Below are positions 1 to 7,456 of a stretch of 21,885 nt of DNA, one piece after another. Position 1 is the first letter of the stretch. The number at the start of each line of letters is the position of its first letter. The DNA is from a virus, in IMG/VR virus record IMGVR_UViG_3300030085_005461, positions 1 to 21,885 of that record. The stretch is one strand, 5' to 3'. Under the pieces are notes generated by a model, which saw only the letters and a list, made by a program, of their open reading frames with translations, made no database searches and was not told where the DNA came from. The position numbers and the translations under genes were made by a program.

Positions 1-1524
1 TTGGACAGGATCATTACCTTCAGCCTCAATTTGTGCTAATCTAAACTTACGTTTAGCATCTTCTCTAGATAAATCTCTATATTCATCATATTGATCTTCA
101 CTAAAATGATAAACATTATCATAAATCCAATCAGAAGGTACTAAACCTTGTTCTAATAATTGCTGAGATAATTCTGTTTTAGATTTAAGTAATTCTATTT
201 TTTCCTGTTCTAAAATAATAGAAGGTGCTGCCATATTTAAAGTAAAATTAGTTAATGTTTCATCAGTATACCCTTGAGTATATAAATGAACTAATGCAAT
301 TTTATTTAATTCTGATAATACAATTCTTTGTATTCTTTCTATTGTACGAGCAAATCTAATATCCTGTTGAGCTAGTGTAGCTTTTCCTTCTATACCCTCT
401 TCATAGCCTAAAAATGCTTTTGGTATTTTAAGTGCAGCAAATAGTTTACCTCTTAAATATTCAACATCTTGAATACCATCATACTGTAAACCAGGTGTGG
501 TTTCTATTTTTGTTGTTGCATCATTACCTCTAATTGGAATATAAAAATCTTCTAACATGTTTTGCATGTTATATTTTAAATTATATTCACCAGTTCTATT
601 ATCTTGGAATGGAGTTCTTTTTAATTGTGAAATAGTTTTTTGCATGAATGTTTCTACTTCATTAGGAGGTATAGAACCAATATTCATATAAAATATTCTT
701 TTTTCTGGTGCTCGTGCTATTCTATGAATTAACATTGCATCTTCCATTAAAACATATTGTTTATATAATTTACGAGCAGGTTCAATATAAGATCTACCAT
801 AAGGAAGATAATTAACATCTGAAATTAGTCTAAAATGGGCCATTTCATAGTTGTCAAAGAAAATACCAGGTTCATTTTCTAAATTAGCTCCTGCACCTGG
901 AACTGGATACATACCTGAACTTATATTATCCATACCATCAGGTGCATATCTATATCTTATTTCAGCTGGATTATCAGGATTGAAAGCTTCTTGTCTTTCA
1001 ATATGATAAGCTGTATATGGTATAACATTATATACACCATATTTTTCAGCTATTTCTAATTTTAGGAAGAAATCACCATATTTACACATTTGTCTAATCC
1101 ACATCCAAAGATTAAATTCAATATTTAATACGTCATAGAATAAATTATATAATATTTTTTGAATGTCTTCATTAGCACTTCTAATTTGAAGTACTTCTCC
1201 CATATCATTTTTTAATGTTGATTCATCAGATAAAATATCTAAAGCAGAAGCTATAATAGCATCTTGATCCATTAAATCGTACTCAGAGTATAATTGAGGT
1301 CTTAAATATTGATAATTAATATTAAATTGAGCCCCATATAAAGAAGAAGGACTTGTAGAATAAATTCTATTATATCTATCTAATAATGAATTAGTTTCGA
1401 TTTCTCCAGTAGCCTGTATTTTACCACTGTCAATTACTTTTACTTGATTACCACCTACATTTCTTATTATTACATCAGTAGAAAATAATCTTTTTAATCT
1501 TGAAAATATGCTTTTATCAGCCAT
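1..1524 (-). CDS. 20: Portal vertex protein, T4 gp20-like (3' partial)
   Basis: The frame is open for 508 codons from the ATG at 1524 to the window edge with no stop, so the C-terminus lies outside. The protein starts MADKSIFSRLKRLFSTD and has the features of myoviral portals: an N-terminal stretch on the order YNRIYSTSPSSLYGAQF, a segment MDQDAIIASALDILSDEST, then MWIRQMCKYGDFFLKLE, RLISDVNYLPYGRSYIEPAR and LAQQDIRFARTIERIQ. These match the conserved portal core known from T4 gp20. Portals form the dodecameric ring at the unique head vertex, dock the terminase motor and nucleate prohead assembly. It directly follows the terminase gene, with the late-promoter-like motif of 1537-1549 in the 28-base gap. 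T4 genes 18 and 19 (tail sheath and tube) are not between them, unlike in T4. The family is certain; the start is the only ATG close to the motif. Confidence 0.95.
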   Translation of the reverse strand, partial: MADKSIFSRLKRLFSTDVIIRNVGGNQVKVIDSGKIQATGEIETNSLLDRYNRIYSTSPSSLYGAQFNINYQYLRPQLYSEYDLMDQDAIIASALDILSDESTLKNDMGEVLQIRSANEDIQKILYNLFYDVLNIEFNLWMWIRQMCKYGDFFLKLEIAEKYGVYNVIPYTAYHIERQEAFNPDNPAEIRYRYAPDGMDNISSGMYPVPGAGANLENEPGIFFDNYEMAHFRLISDVNYLPYGRSYIEPARKLYKQYVLMEDAMLIHRIARAPEKRIFYMNIGSIPPNEVETFMQKTISQLKRTPFQDNRTGEYNLKYNMQNMLEDFYIPIRGNDATTKIETTPGLQYDGIQDVEYLRGKLFAALKIPKAFLGYEEGIEGKATLAQQDIRFARTIERIQRIVLSELNKIALVHLYTQGYTDETLTNFTLNMAAPSIILEQEKIELLKSKTELSQQLLEQGLVPSDWIYDNVYHFSEDQYDEYRDLSREDAKRKFRLAQIEAEGNDPVQ

Positions 1525-1536
1525 AATATATTGTTA

Positions 1537-1549
1537 TTATTATAAATAT
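1537..1549 (-). promoter_or_regulatory. AT-rich promoter-like motif upstream of portal
   Basis: On the minus strand the bases read ATATTTATAATAA, immediately after the terminase stop codon and 12 bases before the portal ATG. The same core lies upstream of eight other genes here. It resembles the T4 late promoter TATAAATA and also the Bacteroidota -7 box TAnnTTTG, and I cannot decide between them from sequence alone. Confidence 0.5.
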
Positions 1550-1552
1550 GAT

Positions 1553-3124
1553 TTAGAAGAGCCATCTAATGTCTTCTTTATCATTCCCAAATTTTTGTTC
1601 GTAAGGATTTTTATTTGTTTGATTACTTCCATATCCTAATTGGTATGGTGATCTATTAACAGACATATTACTTAATGATTTTTTAGTAATATCTATTCCT
1701 CTTTGTCTAAATTTTAAAGCCGTATCTCTAATATACATTGCTATACCAAAAGCCATAACTAAATCATCATTATAACCTCCTTGAGCTTCGGGTCTTCCAT
1801 TTCTCCAAATAAAAGTTCTCATTTCTTCTAATAAACGTTTAGATTGAAATGTAACACCTTTATCACTTAAATATTCCTGAAATTTACCTACTACCATAGG
1901 TCTAGTCCTTGAAGACATAGTAAAACCAGGAACCATTCTACTAGTATCCATATATTTTTCAAAATAAGAATTGGCATTTGGACTTTCTGTTTTATGAGAA
2001 TAGTATAAATTAGGATAAGCTCTATCAATACAAACTTGAATAGTTGCCCAACCAATATTAGCATTTTCAACTACTAATAATGCTTCATTATATTCTGTAG
2101 CTAAACCAACTAATAAATGTCCATATTCTTTAGTTCCAATTTGACCCTTATATTCGGCAACTTGTACATTACTTTCAATATCAATAACATGACATGCAGA
2201 ATAATCTTTACCATCGCCTCTAGCAACATCAGCTACAACCATATAATTTCTAGTATAGTCTGGTGATTCCCAAACCCATAAATTTTGATCAACTCCTCTT
2301 CTTTCCAATGGATCCTTTATAAATGTTTTTTCGTAATATTCAATATACTCAGGATAGAACACAATGTCACCGGATGTTGAAAAATCACAGTCACATTCTT
2401 GAGCTGCCATTCTAGGATCACCTAATAATTCATCTTGTCGTTTTCTCCAAGCATCATCTCTTTCTGGATGAACAAACCAAGGTAATTTTATAGGCAAAAA
2501 ATCATTTTCTGATGCTTCTGCTCTTGTCCAAGTTTGATGAAACCAATTACCAGTACCATAAGGAGTACTTAATGCTATACAGCCCCCTCCAGTAGCAAGT
2601 GTTTGTTGAGCTGATGCCCATATTTCACCTATATTTTCAATAAATGCCGCCTCATCAATTAATAACAAGGATACTGCTTCTGATCTACCAGCATCACTAC
2701 TTGCAGATGTTGCCTTAATTTGTGAACCATTTATAAGCCTTAAATTTAATTTATTATTTTCAGCTGCATCTACTTTTAACCAGGAAGGTAAATTTTCATA
2801 CATAAATTTTACCTTTGTAACCATATTTTTAGCGGTTTCTTGTTTTGTTGCTATACAAAGAATATTTTTATCTTTAGCAAATAACATCATCCATAAAGAA
2901 TAACCCGCAGATAAAGTTGATAAACCTAACTGCCTTGATTTTAATACTATGGAATAGGGGTTATCTCTAAACAACTTTAATACTTTTTCCTGAAATGGAT
3001 ATAGATTAAATTGAATTCTACCTCTTTGTGGATGTTGGATGTAACAGTATTTTTTCATAAAATGTACAGGGTCCTTAGCACATTTTAGATACTCAGATCT
3101 TATTACTTTTTTTATTTCCGACAT
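1553..3124 (-). CDS. 17: Terminase large subunit, T4 gp17-like
   Basis: This is the DNA-packaging motor and headful nuclease, 523 residues (T4 gp17 is about 610). The N-terminal ATPase shows a Walker A region SRQLGLST at residues 63-70, a Walker B LLLIDE at 153-158 and an STP coupling motif at 186-188. The Walker A lacks the usual Lys before Ser/Thr; the Lys at 62 or Arg at 64 may serve, as in other terminases with deviant P-loops. The C-terminal RNase H-like nuclease shows VADVARGDGKD (Asp 299), VVEN (Glu 353) and YNDDLVMA (Asp 453/454), the expected acidic triad. The start ATG shares a base with the stop codon of the upstream signal-peptide gene (TAATG), suggesting translational coupling with the lysis-like pair. 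The protein acts in the cytoplasm on the portal. Identification is secure. Confidence 0.96.
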   Translation of the reverse strand: MSEIKKVIRSEYLKCAKDPVHFMKKYCYIQHPQRGRIQFNLYPFQEKVLKLFRDNPYSIVLKSRQLGLSTLSAGYSLWMMLFAKDKNILCIATKQETAKNMVTKVKFMYENLPSWLKVDAAENNKLNLRLINGSQIKATSASSDAGRSEAVSLLLIDEAAFIENIGEIWASAQQTLATGGGCIALSTPYGTGNWFHQTWTRAEASENDFLPIKLPWFVHPERDDAWRKRQDELLGDPRMAAQECDCDFSTSGDIVFYPEYIEYYEKTFIKDPLERRGVDQNLWVWESPDYTRNYMVVADVARGDGKDYSACHVIDIESNVQVAEYKGQIGTKEYGHLLVGLATEYNEALLVVENANIGWATIQVCIDRAYPNLYYSHKTESPNANSYFEKYMDTSRMVPGFTMSSRTRPMVVGKFQEYLSDKGVTFQSKRLLEEMRTFIWRNGRPEAQGGYNDDLVMAFGIAMYIRDTALKFRQRGIDITKKSLSNMSVNRSPYQLGYGSNQTNKNPYEQKFGNDKEDIRWLF

Positions 3125-3537
3125 TATTTAAGTAGAAAAATGGTAACAGCGACAGCTACTATACCAGCACCCCCCATTAATTTTGTTTTTAATTGTTGTT
3201 TTTTTAAATCGGTTTCTAATTTTTCAGATAATTTTTTTGAGAGGGTAAGTTGGTCTGATTTTGTATTTAATATAGAATTAAAGTTACCAATTTGATCTTT
3301 TAAATTAAATATAACACTATCTTTTAAAATTATTTTATCTTCTAATAACTTTATCTTATCAATATTTAATAATAACTCTTCTTTAGCTCCGTCTCCTGAA
3401 ATTAGATCTTTAATTACTAATTTTGCTATTGGTTTTTGTAATTGAATCGAGGATGGCACTGTATCGTTCTGTGAAAAACTTTTCAAGCTCATCATCATTA
3501 AAATCATCAACGGCACTAATTTTAGTATTAATTTCAT
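3124..3537 (-). CDS. Secreted coiled-coil protein with C-terminal TM (spanin-like, downstream partner)
   Basis: The 137-residue protein has an N-terminal signal peptide (MKLILKLVPLMILMMMSLKSFSQ), whose end FSQ is typical of flavobacterial signal peptidase I sites. A polar, Leu/Lys-rich coiled coil follows (residues about 50-115), then a C-terminal hydrophobic segment GGAGIVAVAVTIFLLK that could span a membrane. There is no Cys, so it is not a lipoprotein. The gene starts inside the upstream gene and overlaps it by 128 bases in another frame. That arrangement recalls Rz/Rz1 spanin pairs, in which the outer-membrane partner is nested in or overlaps the inner-membrane partner. A role in host envelope disruption at lysis is inference from topology and overlap. 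Without a lipobox the outer-membrane anchoring would have to differ from a classical o-spanin. It could instead be a structural membrane protein. Confidence 0.7.
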   Translation of the reverse strand: MKLILKLVPLMILMMMSLKSFSQNDTVPSSIQLQKPIAKLVIKDLISGDGAKEELLLNIDKIKLLEDKIILKDSVIFNLKDQIGNFNSILNTKSDQLTLSKKLSEKLETDLKKQQLKTKLMGGAGIVAVAVTIFLLK

Positions 3538-3793
3538 ACTTTAAATTATTTATTTTTTGATTTTTAAAATCAAGTTCTTTATCTAAACTACTTAATTGGT
3601 TATTTAATGTATCTATTTTAAAAGTCAATTCGTCATTTTCACTATGTAACGAATCGACTTTTTGTTCTAATGCATCAATTTTAGCATTATACTCTTCAAC
3701 ATATCTTTCTCTATCTGAATAAAGTAACCAAACTATAATACAAATAAGAACTATAATTTTTAATATGTAAATAACCCTTTCCTTATACCCCAT
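3410..3793 (-). CDS. Membrane-anchored coiled-coil protein (i-spanin-like)
   Basis: The 127-residue protein has one N-terminal transmembrane helix (YILKIIVLICIIVWLLY, about residues 8-24) preceded by basic residues. A long coiled coil with heptad-like Leu/Ile spacing follows (residues about 34-95). The predicted topology is N-in with the coil in the periplasm, the architecture of inner-membrane spanins such as Rz. Its last 128 bases overlap the start of the next gene in a different frame, also a spanin-pair feature. The ATG shares a base with the stop of the 3793-4533 gene (TAATG). No endolysin or holin is recognisable beside it, so the lysis role is inference. The membrane and coil features are directly visible. 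Confidence 0.7.
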   Translation of the reverse strand: MGYKERVIYILKIIVLICIIVWLLYSDRERYVEEYNAKIDALEQKVDSLHSENDELTFKIDTLNNQLSSLDKELDFKNQKINNLKYEINTKISAVDDFNDDELEKFFTERYSAILDSITKTNSKISN

Positions 3794-4533
3794 TATATTT
3801 TTTTATCTAGAATATTTTCTAATTCCTTTTTTAATTTGGTTTTAGCTTTTAATTTATCTAATAAAATTTCCTTTTCCATTCCCTTAGCCTTAGAATAATC
3901 TCTAGCTAATGTTCTCATATCTGATTGAATTTTAGCTAATTCTTCAGCTGTTTTAGCTAATCCCTTATTTTTAGAAATTTCATCTTTAGATGGTTCTTTT
4001 TCGTCTTCTTCATTCATGTTTTCTTTAATTCCACTTTGGGCATCAAATATTATTTCAACATGATTATCAATATACTTTACATCGTCTTTAGGAATACCTA
4101 AATTTTCAGCCATATCTTTAATAGTATCAGCTATATATTCTACTTCACCTGAAGTAACGATTTTTTTAGCATAATCAGCATCTTTTACGGCTCTTAATTC
4201 CATTTTAAATAAAAGGTCATTTAATTTAGCCATTCTTATAACTTCATTTTTTCTATCAGACATATCACCATAACCACCAGCAACTACTTTATCCATAAAT
4301 GCTTTAGCAGCAGGGCATACTCTATAATATCGTGTTTGATAACCAAATACATTTACATTATATCTATCAGCTGCTCTTTCAGCTTCTTCTATACCAGCAT
4401 CTTTTTTCAGACTAATAGTTTTTTCAAGTTCTTTATTTAACTCTTGTTGAGCTTTAACCTCTTCTTCTGTTGCCTCAGATAAAATAGAGATAATATTTTC
4501 TTTGATATAATTTTTTAAATCAGATTTTTTCAT
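3793..4533 (-). CDS. Putative internal head protein with LSE|A leader
   Basis: The 246-residue protein is not recognised by function. It starts MKKSDLKNYIKENIISILSE followed by Ala-Thr, an amphipathic leader ending at residue 20 in Leu-Ser-Glu before Ala. That fits a T4 gp21-type prohead protease site. A very similar stretch (VSELKSKIKEDIIEFLSE) occurs inside the protein at 13611-14540. The body is charged and mostly helical, with a central part around YNVNVFGYQTRYYRVCPAA (residues about 59-77) and a C-terminal Lys/Glu-rich coiled coil. It is the first gene of a unit that continues through the spanin-like pair, terminase and portal, preceded by its own AT-rich motif. I infer a packaged core protein; a scaffold role is also possible. 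Confidence 0.6.
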   Translation of the reverse strand: MKKSDLKNYIKENIISILSEATEEEVKAQQELNKELEKTISLKKDAGIEEAERAADRYNVNVFGYQTRYYRVCPAAKAFMDKVVAGGYGDMSDRKNEVIRMAKLNDLLFKMELRAVKDADYAKKIVTSGEVEYIADTIKDMAENLGIPKDDVKYIDNHVEIIFDAQSGIKENMNEEDEKEPSKDEISKNKGLAKTAEELAKIQSDMRTLARDYSKAKGMEKEILLDKLKAKTKLKKELENILDKKI

Positions 4534-4546
4534 TATAATAAGGGTT

Positions 4547-4559
4547 TTATTATAAATAT
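4547..4559 (-). promoter_or_regulatory. AT-rich promoter-like motif upstream of 4533 gene
   Basis: The minus strand reads ATATTTATAATAA directly after the stop codon of the NadR-like kinase gene and 13 bases before the ATG at 4533. It would start the unit containing the spanin-like pair, terminase and portal. Confidence 0.5.
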
Positions 4560-4560
4560 A

Positions 4561-5091
4561 TTAAAGATTTGTAAACTTTAATATTTGCTCTATACGCTCA
4601 TCTGTGGAACCTGAGATTTTTTCTATTTTATTAGCCATGTGGCTATATCTCTTAATAAGTGTAGTAATTGTAAAATCAATTAAATCTCTATAATGTTCAT
4701 CAGTTTCCCTTACCCCATTATCTTCAACAGGAATACCATAAGGAGAAATATAAAAAATATAATCATATTCCCTAACAAACTCTTTAGCATAATTTTCAAA
4801 AATTTCTTTATCATAATGTGAAATAGATTTTGCATTCATTGTAAATGCCATAACATCAATTACTGTTCTATCTGTAATAATGTCATTATTCATTAATTCA
4901 GCACAACGCTCGGCCAAAAATATTGTTTGACCTTTTAATGTAGAATCTGTGTTTAATGGAATACCTAAATCATTTAAATATTTACTACGTTCTGTTGCAA
5001 ATTTATAATCTTTAAATTGAGATAATTCCTTTAACGCTTTAACTAATGTAGTTTTACCTACACTCATTGTACCACATAATCCTATTTTCAT
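4561..5091 (-). CDS. NadR-like P-loop ATPase/kinase
   Basis: The 176-residue protein has a P-loop GTMSVGKTT at residues 7-15. It has the overall pattern of the AAA_28/NadR-type nucleoside kinase group, including an ATERSKYL segment after the first helix, a TDRTVIDVMAFT strand in the Walker B position and a YDYIFYISPYGIP strand. NadR C-terminal domains phosphorylate nicotinamide riboside, and related phage proteins are annotated as kinases of nucleosides or nucleotides. The substrate cannot be read from the sequence. No (L/I)xE leader precedes the P-loop, so unlike the neighbouring block it is probably a cytoplasmic metabolic enzyme. It lies 3 bases downstream of the 5095-5355 gene. Fold confidence is high; reaction confidence is low. 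Confidence 0.75.
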   Translation of the reverse strand: MKIGLCGTMSVGKTTLVKALKELSQFKDYKFATERSKYLNDLGIPLNTDSTLKGQTIFLAERCAELMNNDIITDRTVIDVMAFTMNAKSISHYDKEIFENYAKEFVREYDYIFYISPYGIPVEDNGVRETDEHYRDLIDFTITTLIKRYSHMANKIEKISGSTDERIEQILKFTNL

Positions 5092-5094
5092 AAT

Positions 5095-5355
5095 TTAATT
5101 TCTATAATCTGAAAGGTGAGTTTTCATTGATTGATTTTTATAATAAGGTAATCCTTCTCTCTGTTTTCTAGCATCATTCCATTCTTCTTTTGAATGCTTA
5201 ATACCATATAAATGATATTCTCCTTTTTTTTCATTACCTTCAGGAATTAAAGCATATCCTTCCCAATTATGAAGCTTACCGTCCCAAACATATGCTATGG
5301 TTCCATCTGCTTTTTTTAATTTTCTACTTTGTGGAAATGGTGTTTTATCTGTCAT
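5095..5355 (-). CDS. Small conserved-looking phage protein, unknown function
   Basis: The 86-residue protein is Trp/Tyr/Gly-rich in its middle: GTIAYVWDGKLHNWEGYALI, then EYHLYGIKHSKEEWNDARKQ, then GLPYYKN. It has no signal peptide, membrane segment or Cys. The pattern resembles small hypothetical proteins found in other T4-like phages, but I cannot name a function. It is co-oriented with, and 3 bases from, the NadR-like kinase and has its own upstream AT-rich motif containing an exact TATAAATA. Confidence 0.6.
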   Translation of the reverse strand: MTDKTPFPQSRKLKKADGTIAYVWDGKLHNWEGYALIPEGNEKKGEYHLYGIKHSKEEWNDARKQREGLPYYKNQSMKTHLSDYRN

Positions 5356-5363
5356 AATAATTG

Positions 5364-5380
5364 TTTATTTATAATATACG
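5364..5380 (-). promoter_or_regulatory. Promoter-like motif with exact T4-late TATAAATA
   Basis: The minus strand reads CGTATATTATAAATAAA in the 34-base gap between the FAD oxidoreductase stop and the ATG at 5355. It contains an exact copy of the T4 late -10 sequence TATAAATA. Together with the following bases it is the clearest late-promoter candidate here. Confidence 0.55.
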
Positions 5381-5389
5381 AAATTATTT

Positions 5390-6685
5390 TTAATTATCCA
5401 ATATTTTTTCAGCAACTAGAGTACCATGTGCACCTGATACAGAAATACCTCTAGCTGATAAAGCATCACCAACAAAGTGAACATTTGGATATTTTGTTAA
5501 ACTTAAATCTTTATAATTTACTAATGGCTCAGGAGCTAAATATTTAACTTCAGGTACATAAATTCCCCAATCATCTTTAAGTGTTGGGAATACCTTTTTC
5601 ATATCCTCTATAAAATCAACTATATACCAAAAATAGGGTTGCATTGCTTTACTTATATAATGCATTGTATCAACTTTAACAGATGATACTTCTATACCCT
5701 CAGAAGTTTGTGATGGTTCTCTACTTGGACTATAGTATAACCCTGTACCATCTTTTTGTAATTTATTTACTACTTCTCTTGCCCATTTAAATGGTTTATC
5801 TATACCTCTAATTTCCATTAATATACCAAAATTTGTCATATCATTTCTAAATGACTCATCTTTTTTAGCATGACCATTATATGAATGATCACCATATGTT
5901 TCTTCTACAGCAACATAAGCAGCATTATTATTTGTACAAAATGATCTTAATGATACACCTTTATCTTCAAATTTTCTATATAACTTAAAATCATAGGCAA
6001 CATCAATTAATTTTTGAAAGTGTTTTTGTGGTGCTTCAAATCTAACTCCTATTTGTACTGGTTTTTCTTCAGTTGGTAATTCGTATTTTTTCATTATTTC
6101 AGAAGTAAAATCAATACCTGATTTACCTACACCAAATATAAGTTTATCATAATTAAAATAACCATAGGGTTGACCTTCTGGCTCAATAAATACTTGTTGT
6201 GTTTCAAAATTAATATCTACTACTTTAGTTTCCCAATGAAATTCTACACCTTTAGATACTAAATAATCATACCAACTTTTACCAATTTCATGTAAATAAT
6301 CAGTACCAATATGCCAACATGGGAATAATCTTAAACCAAAATATGGTTTAATAAATTCAGGTTCTTCCTCTGGATTTGATAATATAATTTGTTCTGGGTG
6401 AGGGTGAAATCTACTAAAATTATCTACTACTTGCTTCATAAGCTCCATAGCTTTTTCTTCACCTACATATTTAGATAATTGTCCCCCGATTTGAGTAGAA
6501 TAAGTTAATTTACCATCACTCCAACCACCTGCACCTAAGTAACCTGTCATTACTTCTTCATATGGTCTTAAATATGGATCTAAACCCATATCTATAATAG
6601 TGATTTTACCTTTAAAATCATTATCAACTAATTTTGTAGCAGCATTAACACCTGCTACACCTGCTCCAATTATTACTACATTCAT
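5390..6685 (-). CDS. FAD-dependent oxidoreductase (COG2509-like)
   Basis: The 431-residue protein begins with a Rossmann dinucleotide-binding motif MNVVIIGAGVAGVNAATKL (GxGxxG at residues 7-12). It has GYLGAGGWSDGKLT near residues 48-61 and ends with the FAD-ribityl-binding pattern NVHFVGDALSARGISVSGAHGTLVAEKIL. The GGxSDGK segment and layout match the uncharacterised family of predicted FAD-dependent dehydrogenases (COG2509-like). The substrate is unknown. No signal peptide or (L/I)xE leader is seen, so it probably acts in the infected cell as an auxiliary metabolic enzyme. It stands alone between two AT-rich gaps carrying promoter-like motifs. The enzyme class is secure; the reaction is not. 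It appears intact, with no frameshift. Confidence 0.85.
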   Translation of the reverse strand: MNVVIIGAGVAGVNAATKLVDNDFKGKITIIDMGLDPYLRPYEEVMTGYLGAGGWSDGKLTYSTQIGGQLSKYVGEEKAMELMKQVVDNFSRFHPHPEQIILSNPEEEPEFIKPYFGLRLFPCWHIGTDYLHEIGKSWYDYLVSKGVEFHWETKVVDINFETQQVFIEPEGQPYGYFNYDKLIFGVGKSGIDFTSEIMKKYELPTEEKPVQIGVRFEAPQKHFQKLIDVAYDFKLYRKFEDKGVSLRSFCTNNNAAYVAVEETYGDHSYNGHAKKDESFRNDMTNFGILMEIRGIDKPFKWAREVVNKLQKDGTGLYYSPSREPSQTSEGIEVSSVKVDTMHYISKAMQPYFWYIVDFIEDMKKVFPTLKDDWGIYVPEVKYLAPEPLVNYKDLSLTKYPNVHFVGDALSARGISVSGAHGTLVAEKILDN

Positions 6686-6702
6686 TTAATTTATTTTAAT
6701 AC

Positions 6703-6717
6703 ATTAATATACAAAAT
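6703..6717 (-). promoter_or_regulatory. Promoter-like AT motif upstream of FAD oxidoreductase
   Basis: The minus strand reads TTTTGTATATTAATG about 17 bases before the ATG at 6685. It shares TTYGTATATT with the gaps upstream of 5355, 7262 and 21704, and is the most divergent of the nine copies. Confidence 0.4.
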
Positions 6718-6731
6718 TTTTTTATAATATC

Positions 6732-7262
6732 CTAATCTTTTTTTATTATAACCGGAAGTGGATTAAACCCCTCTGGTATGGAATATATTTTAGTTAATTC
6801 CCTAATTTTATCTTTTTCTAATCTATATAATGGTAAATCATTAAAAATAGTACCATAAAACATTGTATCTCCATTTTCATCTGGTTCAGTCCAATATCCA
6901 CCCTTTTTTTCTTCTCTATACTTTACGTTATAACAACAATTTTCGGGATTATTATCAAAATATATTTTATTAATTTTAATATTAGGAAATATTAAATTTA
7001 AATGTTTTTCAGCTATAGTTAAATCCTCCGATTTACAAAAACCAACTCCCGATATTATTACATGATTATTATTAGTAATAGCTTGTATTAATTCTTCATA
7101 CCTAACTTCTCTTCTAAAATCAGTTTTAGAAAAAGAATCAACCGTTTTTAACATCCAATCATCAAAAATTATATAATTAATAATAGGATGAGTTTTATAA
7201 TACTCTATTAAAGTACTTTTACCTGAACCAGGTAAACCAATAATAAATGTAGCTTCTTTCAT
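6732..7262 (-). CDS. P-loop kinase (AAA/zeta-like)
   Basis: I choose the ATG at 7262, giving 176 residues starting MKEATFIIGLPGSGKST. This places the P-loop (GLPGSGKST, residues 9-17) at the N-terminus as is usual. An upstream ATG at 7286 would add eight residues but would place the start inside the terminator T-run and promoter-like motif. After the P-loop come YIIFDDWML, HVIISGVGF (Walker B-like strand) and KINKIYFDNNPENC, a layout like small nucleotide or polynucleotide kinases and zeta-type kinases. The substrate is unknown. Cys 96-97-like residues in the NPENCCYN segment are unusual but not diagnostic. The gene follows a strong terminator, so it begins a new unit. No head-targeting leader is present. 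Confidence 0.7.
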   Translation of the reverse strand: MKEATFIIGLPGSGKSTLIEYYKTHPIINYIIFDDWMLKTVDSFSKTDFRREVRYEELIQAITNNNHVIISGVGFCKSEDLTIAEKHLNLIFPNIKINKIYFDNNPENCCYNVKYREEKKGGYWTEPDENGDTMFYGTIFNDLPLYRLEKDKIRELTKIYSIPEGFNPLPVIIKKD

Positions 7263-7274
7263 AAATACAAACCC

Positions 7275-7284
7275 ATAAATATAC
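7275..7284 (-). promoter_or_regulatory. Promoter-like motif upstream of 7262 kinase
   Basis: The minus strand reads GTATATTTAT right after the T-run of the terminator, 12 bases before the chosen ATG. It matches the GTATATTTATAAC found before 21704. Its position between terminator and start supports the ATG at 7262 over 7286. Confidence 0.45.
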
Positions 7285-7322
7285 AAAAAAAAAGCTGTAG
7301 CTCCAAATATTGGGCCACAGCT
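7285..7322 (-). terminator. Rho-independent terminator
   Basis: On the minus strand an inverted repeat (AGCTGTGGCCCAATA paired with TTGGAGCTACAGCT) is followed by a run of nine T. The stem has a 6-bp outer part, one mismatch, then about 6 more pairs with one bulge and a 3-base loop. It lies downstream of the 28-residue microORF and would end the long head-protein transcript before the metabolic genes. It is the only strong intrinsic terminator I see in the window. Confidence 0.85.
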
Positions 7323-7344
7323 CCTATAATTTTTTTAATAAATC

Positions 7345-7363
7345 GACTGGCTATGAATCAGTC
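7345..7363. other. Short hairpin downstream of the Cys-rich microORF
   Basis: An inverted repeat GACTG/CAGTC with a 9-base loop lies 6 bases after the microORF stop codon and about 22 bases before the terminator hairpin. It has no T-run. It could stabilise the 3' end of the transcript or be chance. Confidence 0.35.
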
Positions 7364-7369
7364 TATATG

Positions 7370-7456
7370 TTACTTACAGCATTTACTCTCACACCAACCA
7401 AGACATACTTTGTTAAATGTAATTTTACAAATTGTTTTACAAATTTTTTCTTTCAT
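7370..7456 (-). CDS. 28-residue Cys-rich microprotein
   Basis: An ATG at 7456 opens a 28-codon frame ending in TAA at 7370. The product is MKEKICKTICKITFNKVCLGWCESKCCK split here as MKEKICKTICKITF plus NKVCLGWCESKCCK. It has six Cys in a CxxxC, CxxxC, then CC arrangement and six Lys. Support for reality: its ATG shares a base with the stop of the upstream leader gene (TAATG), as at seven other junctions here, and it is followed by a hairpin and a clean terminator. It could bind a metal (Zn or Fe-S) or form disulfides; there is no signal peptide. Function is unknown and the length is short enough that chance cannot be excluded. Confidence 0.5.
   Translation of the reverse strand: MKEKICKTICKITFNKVCLGWCESKCCK

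Noticed and set aside
3124-3537. Classical Rz1-type lipoprotein (o-spanin)
   Set aside because: No Cys is present after the signal peptide, so lipid anchoring is excluded; only the overlap and topology fit.
7263-7286. Longer start (ATG at 7286) for the P-loop kinase
   Set aside because: It would start within the terminator T-run and promoter-like motif; the ATG at 7262 puts the P-loop at the N-terminus as usual.
7345-7363. Hairpin GACTG/CAGTC that could be a tRNA anticodon arm
   Set aside because: The loop is 9 bases, not 7, and no acceptor, D or T arms flank it.
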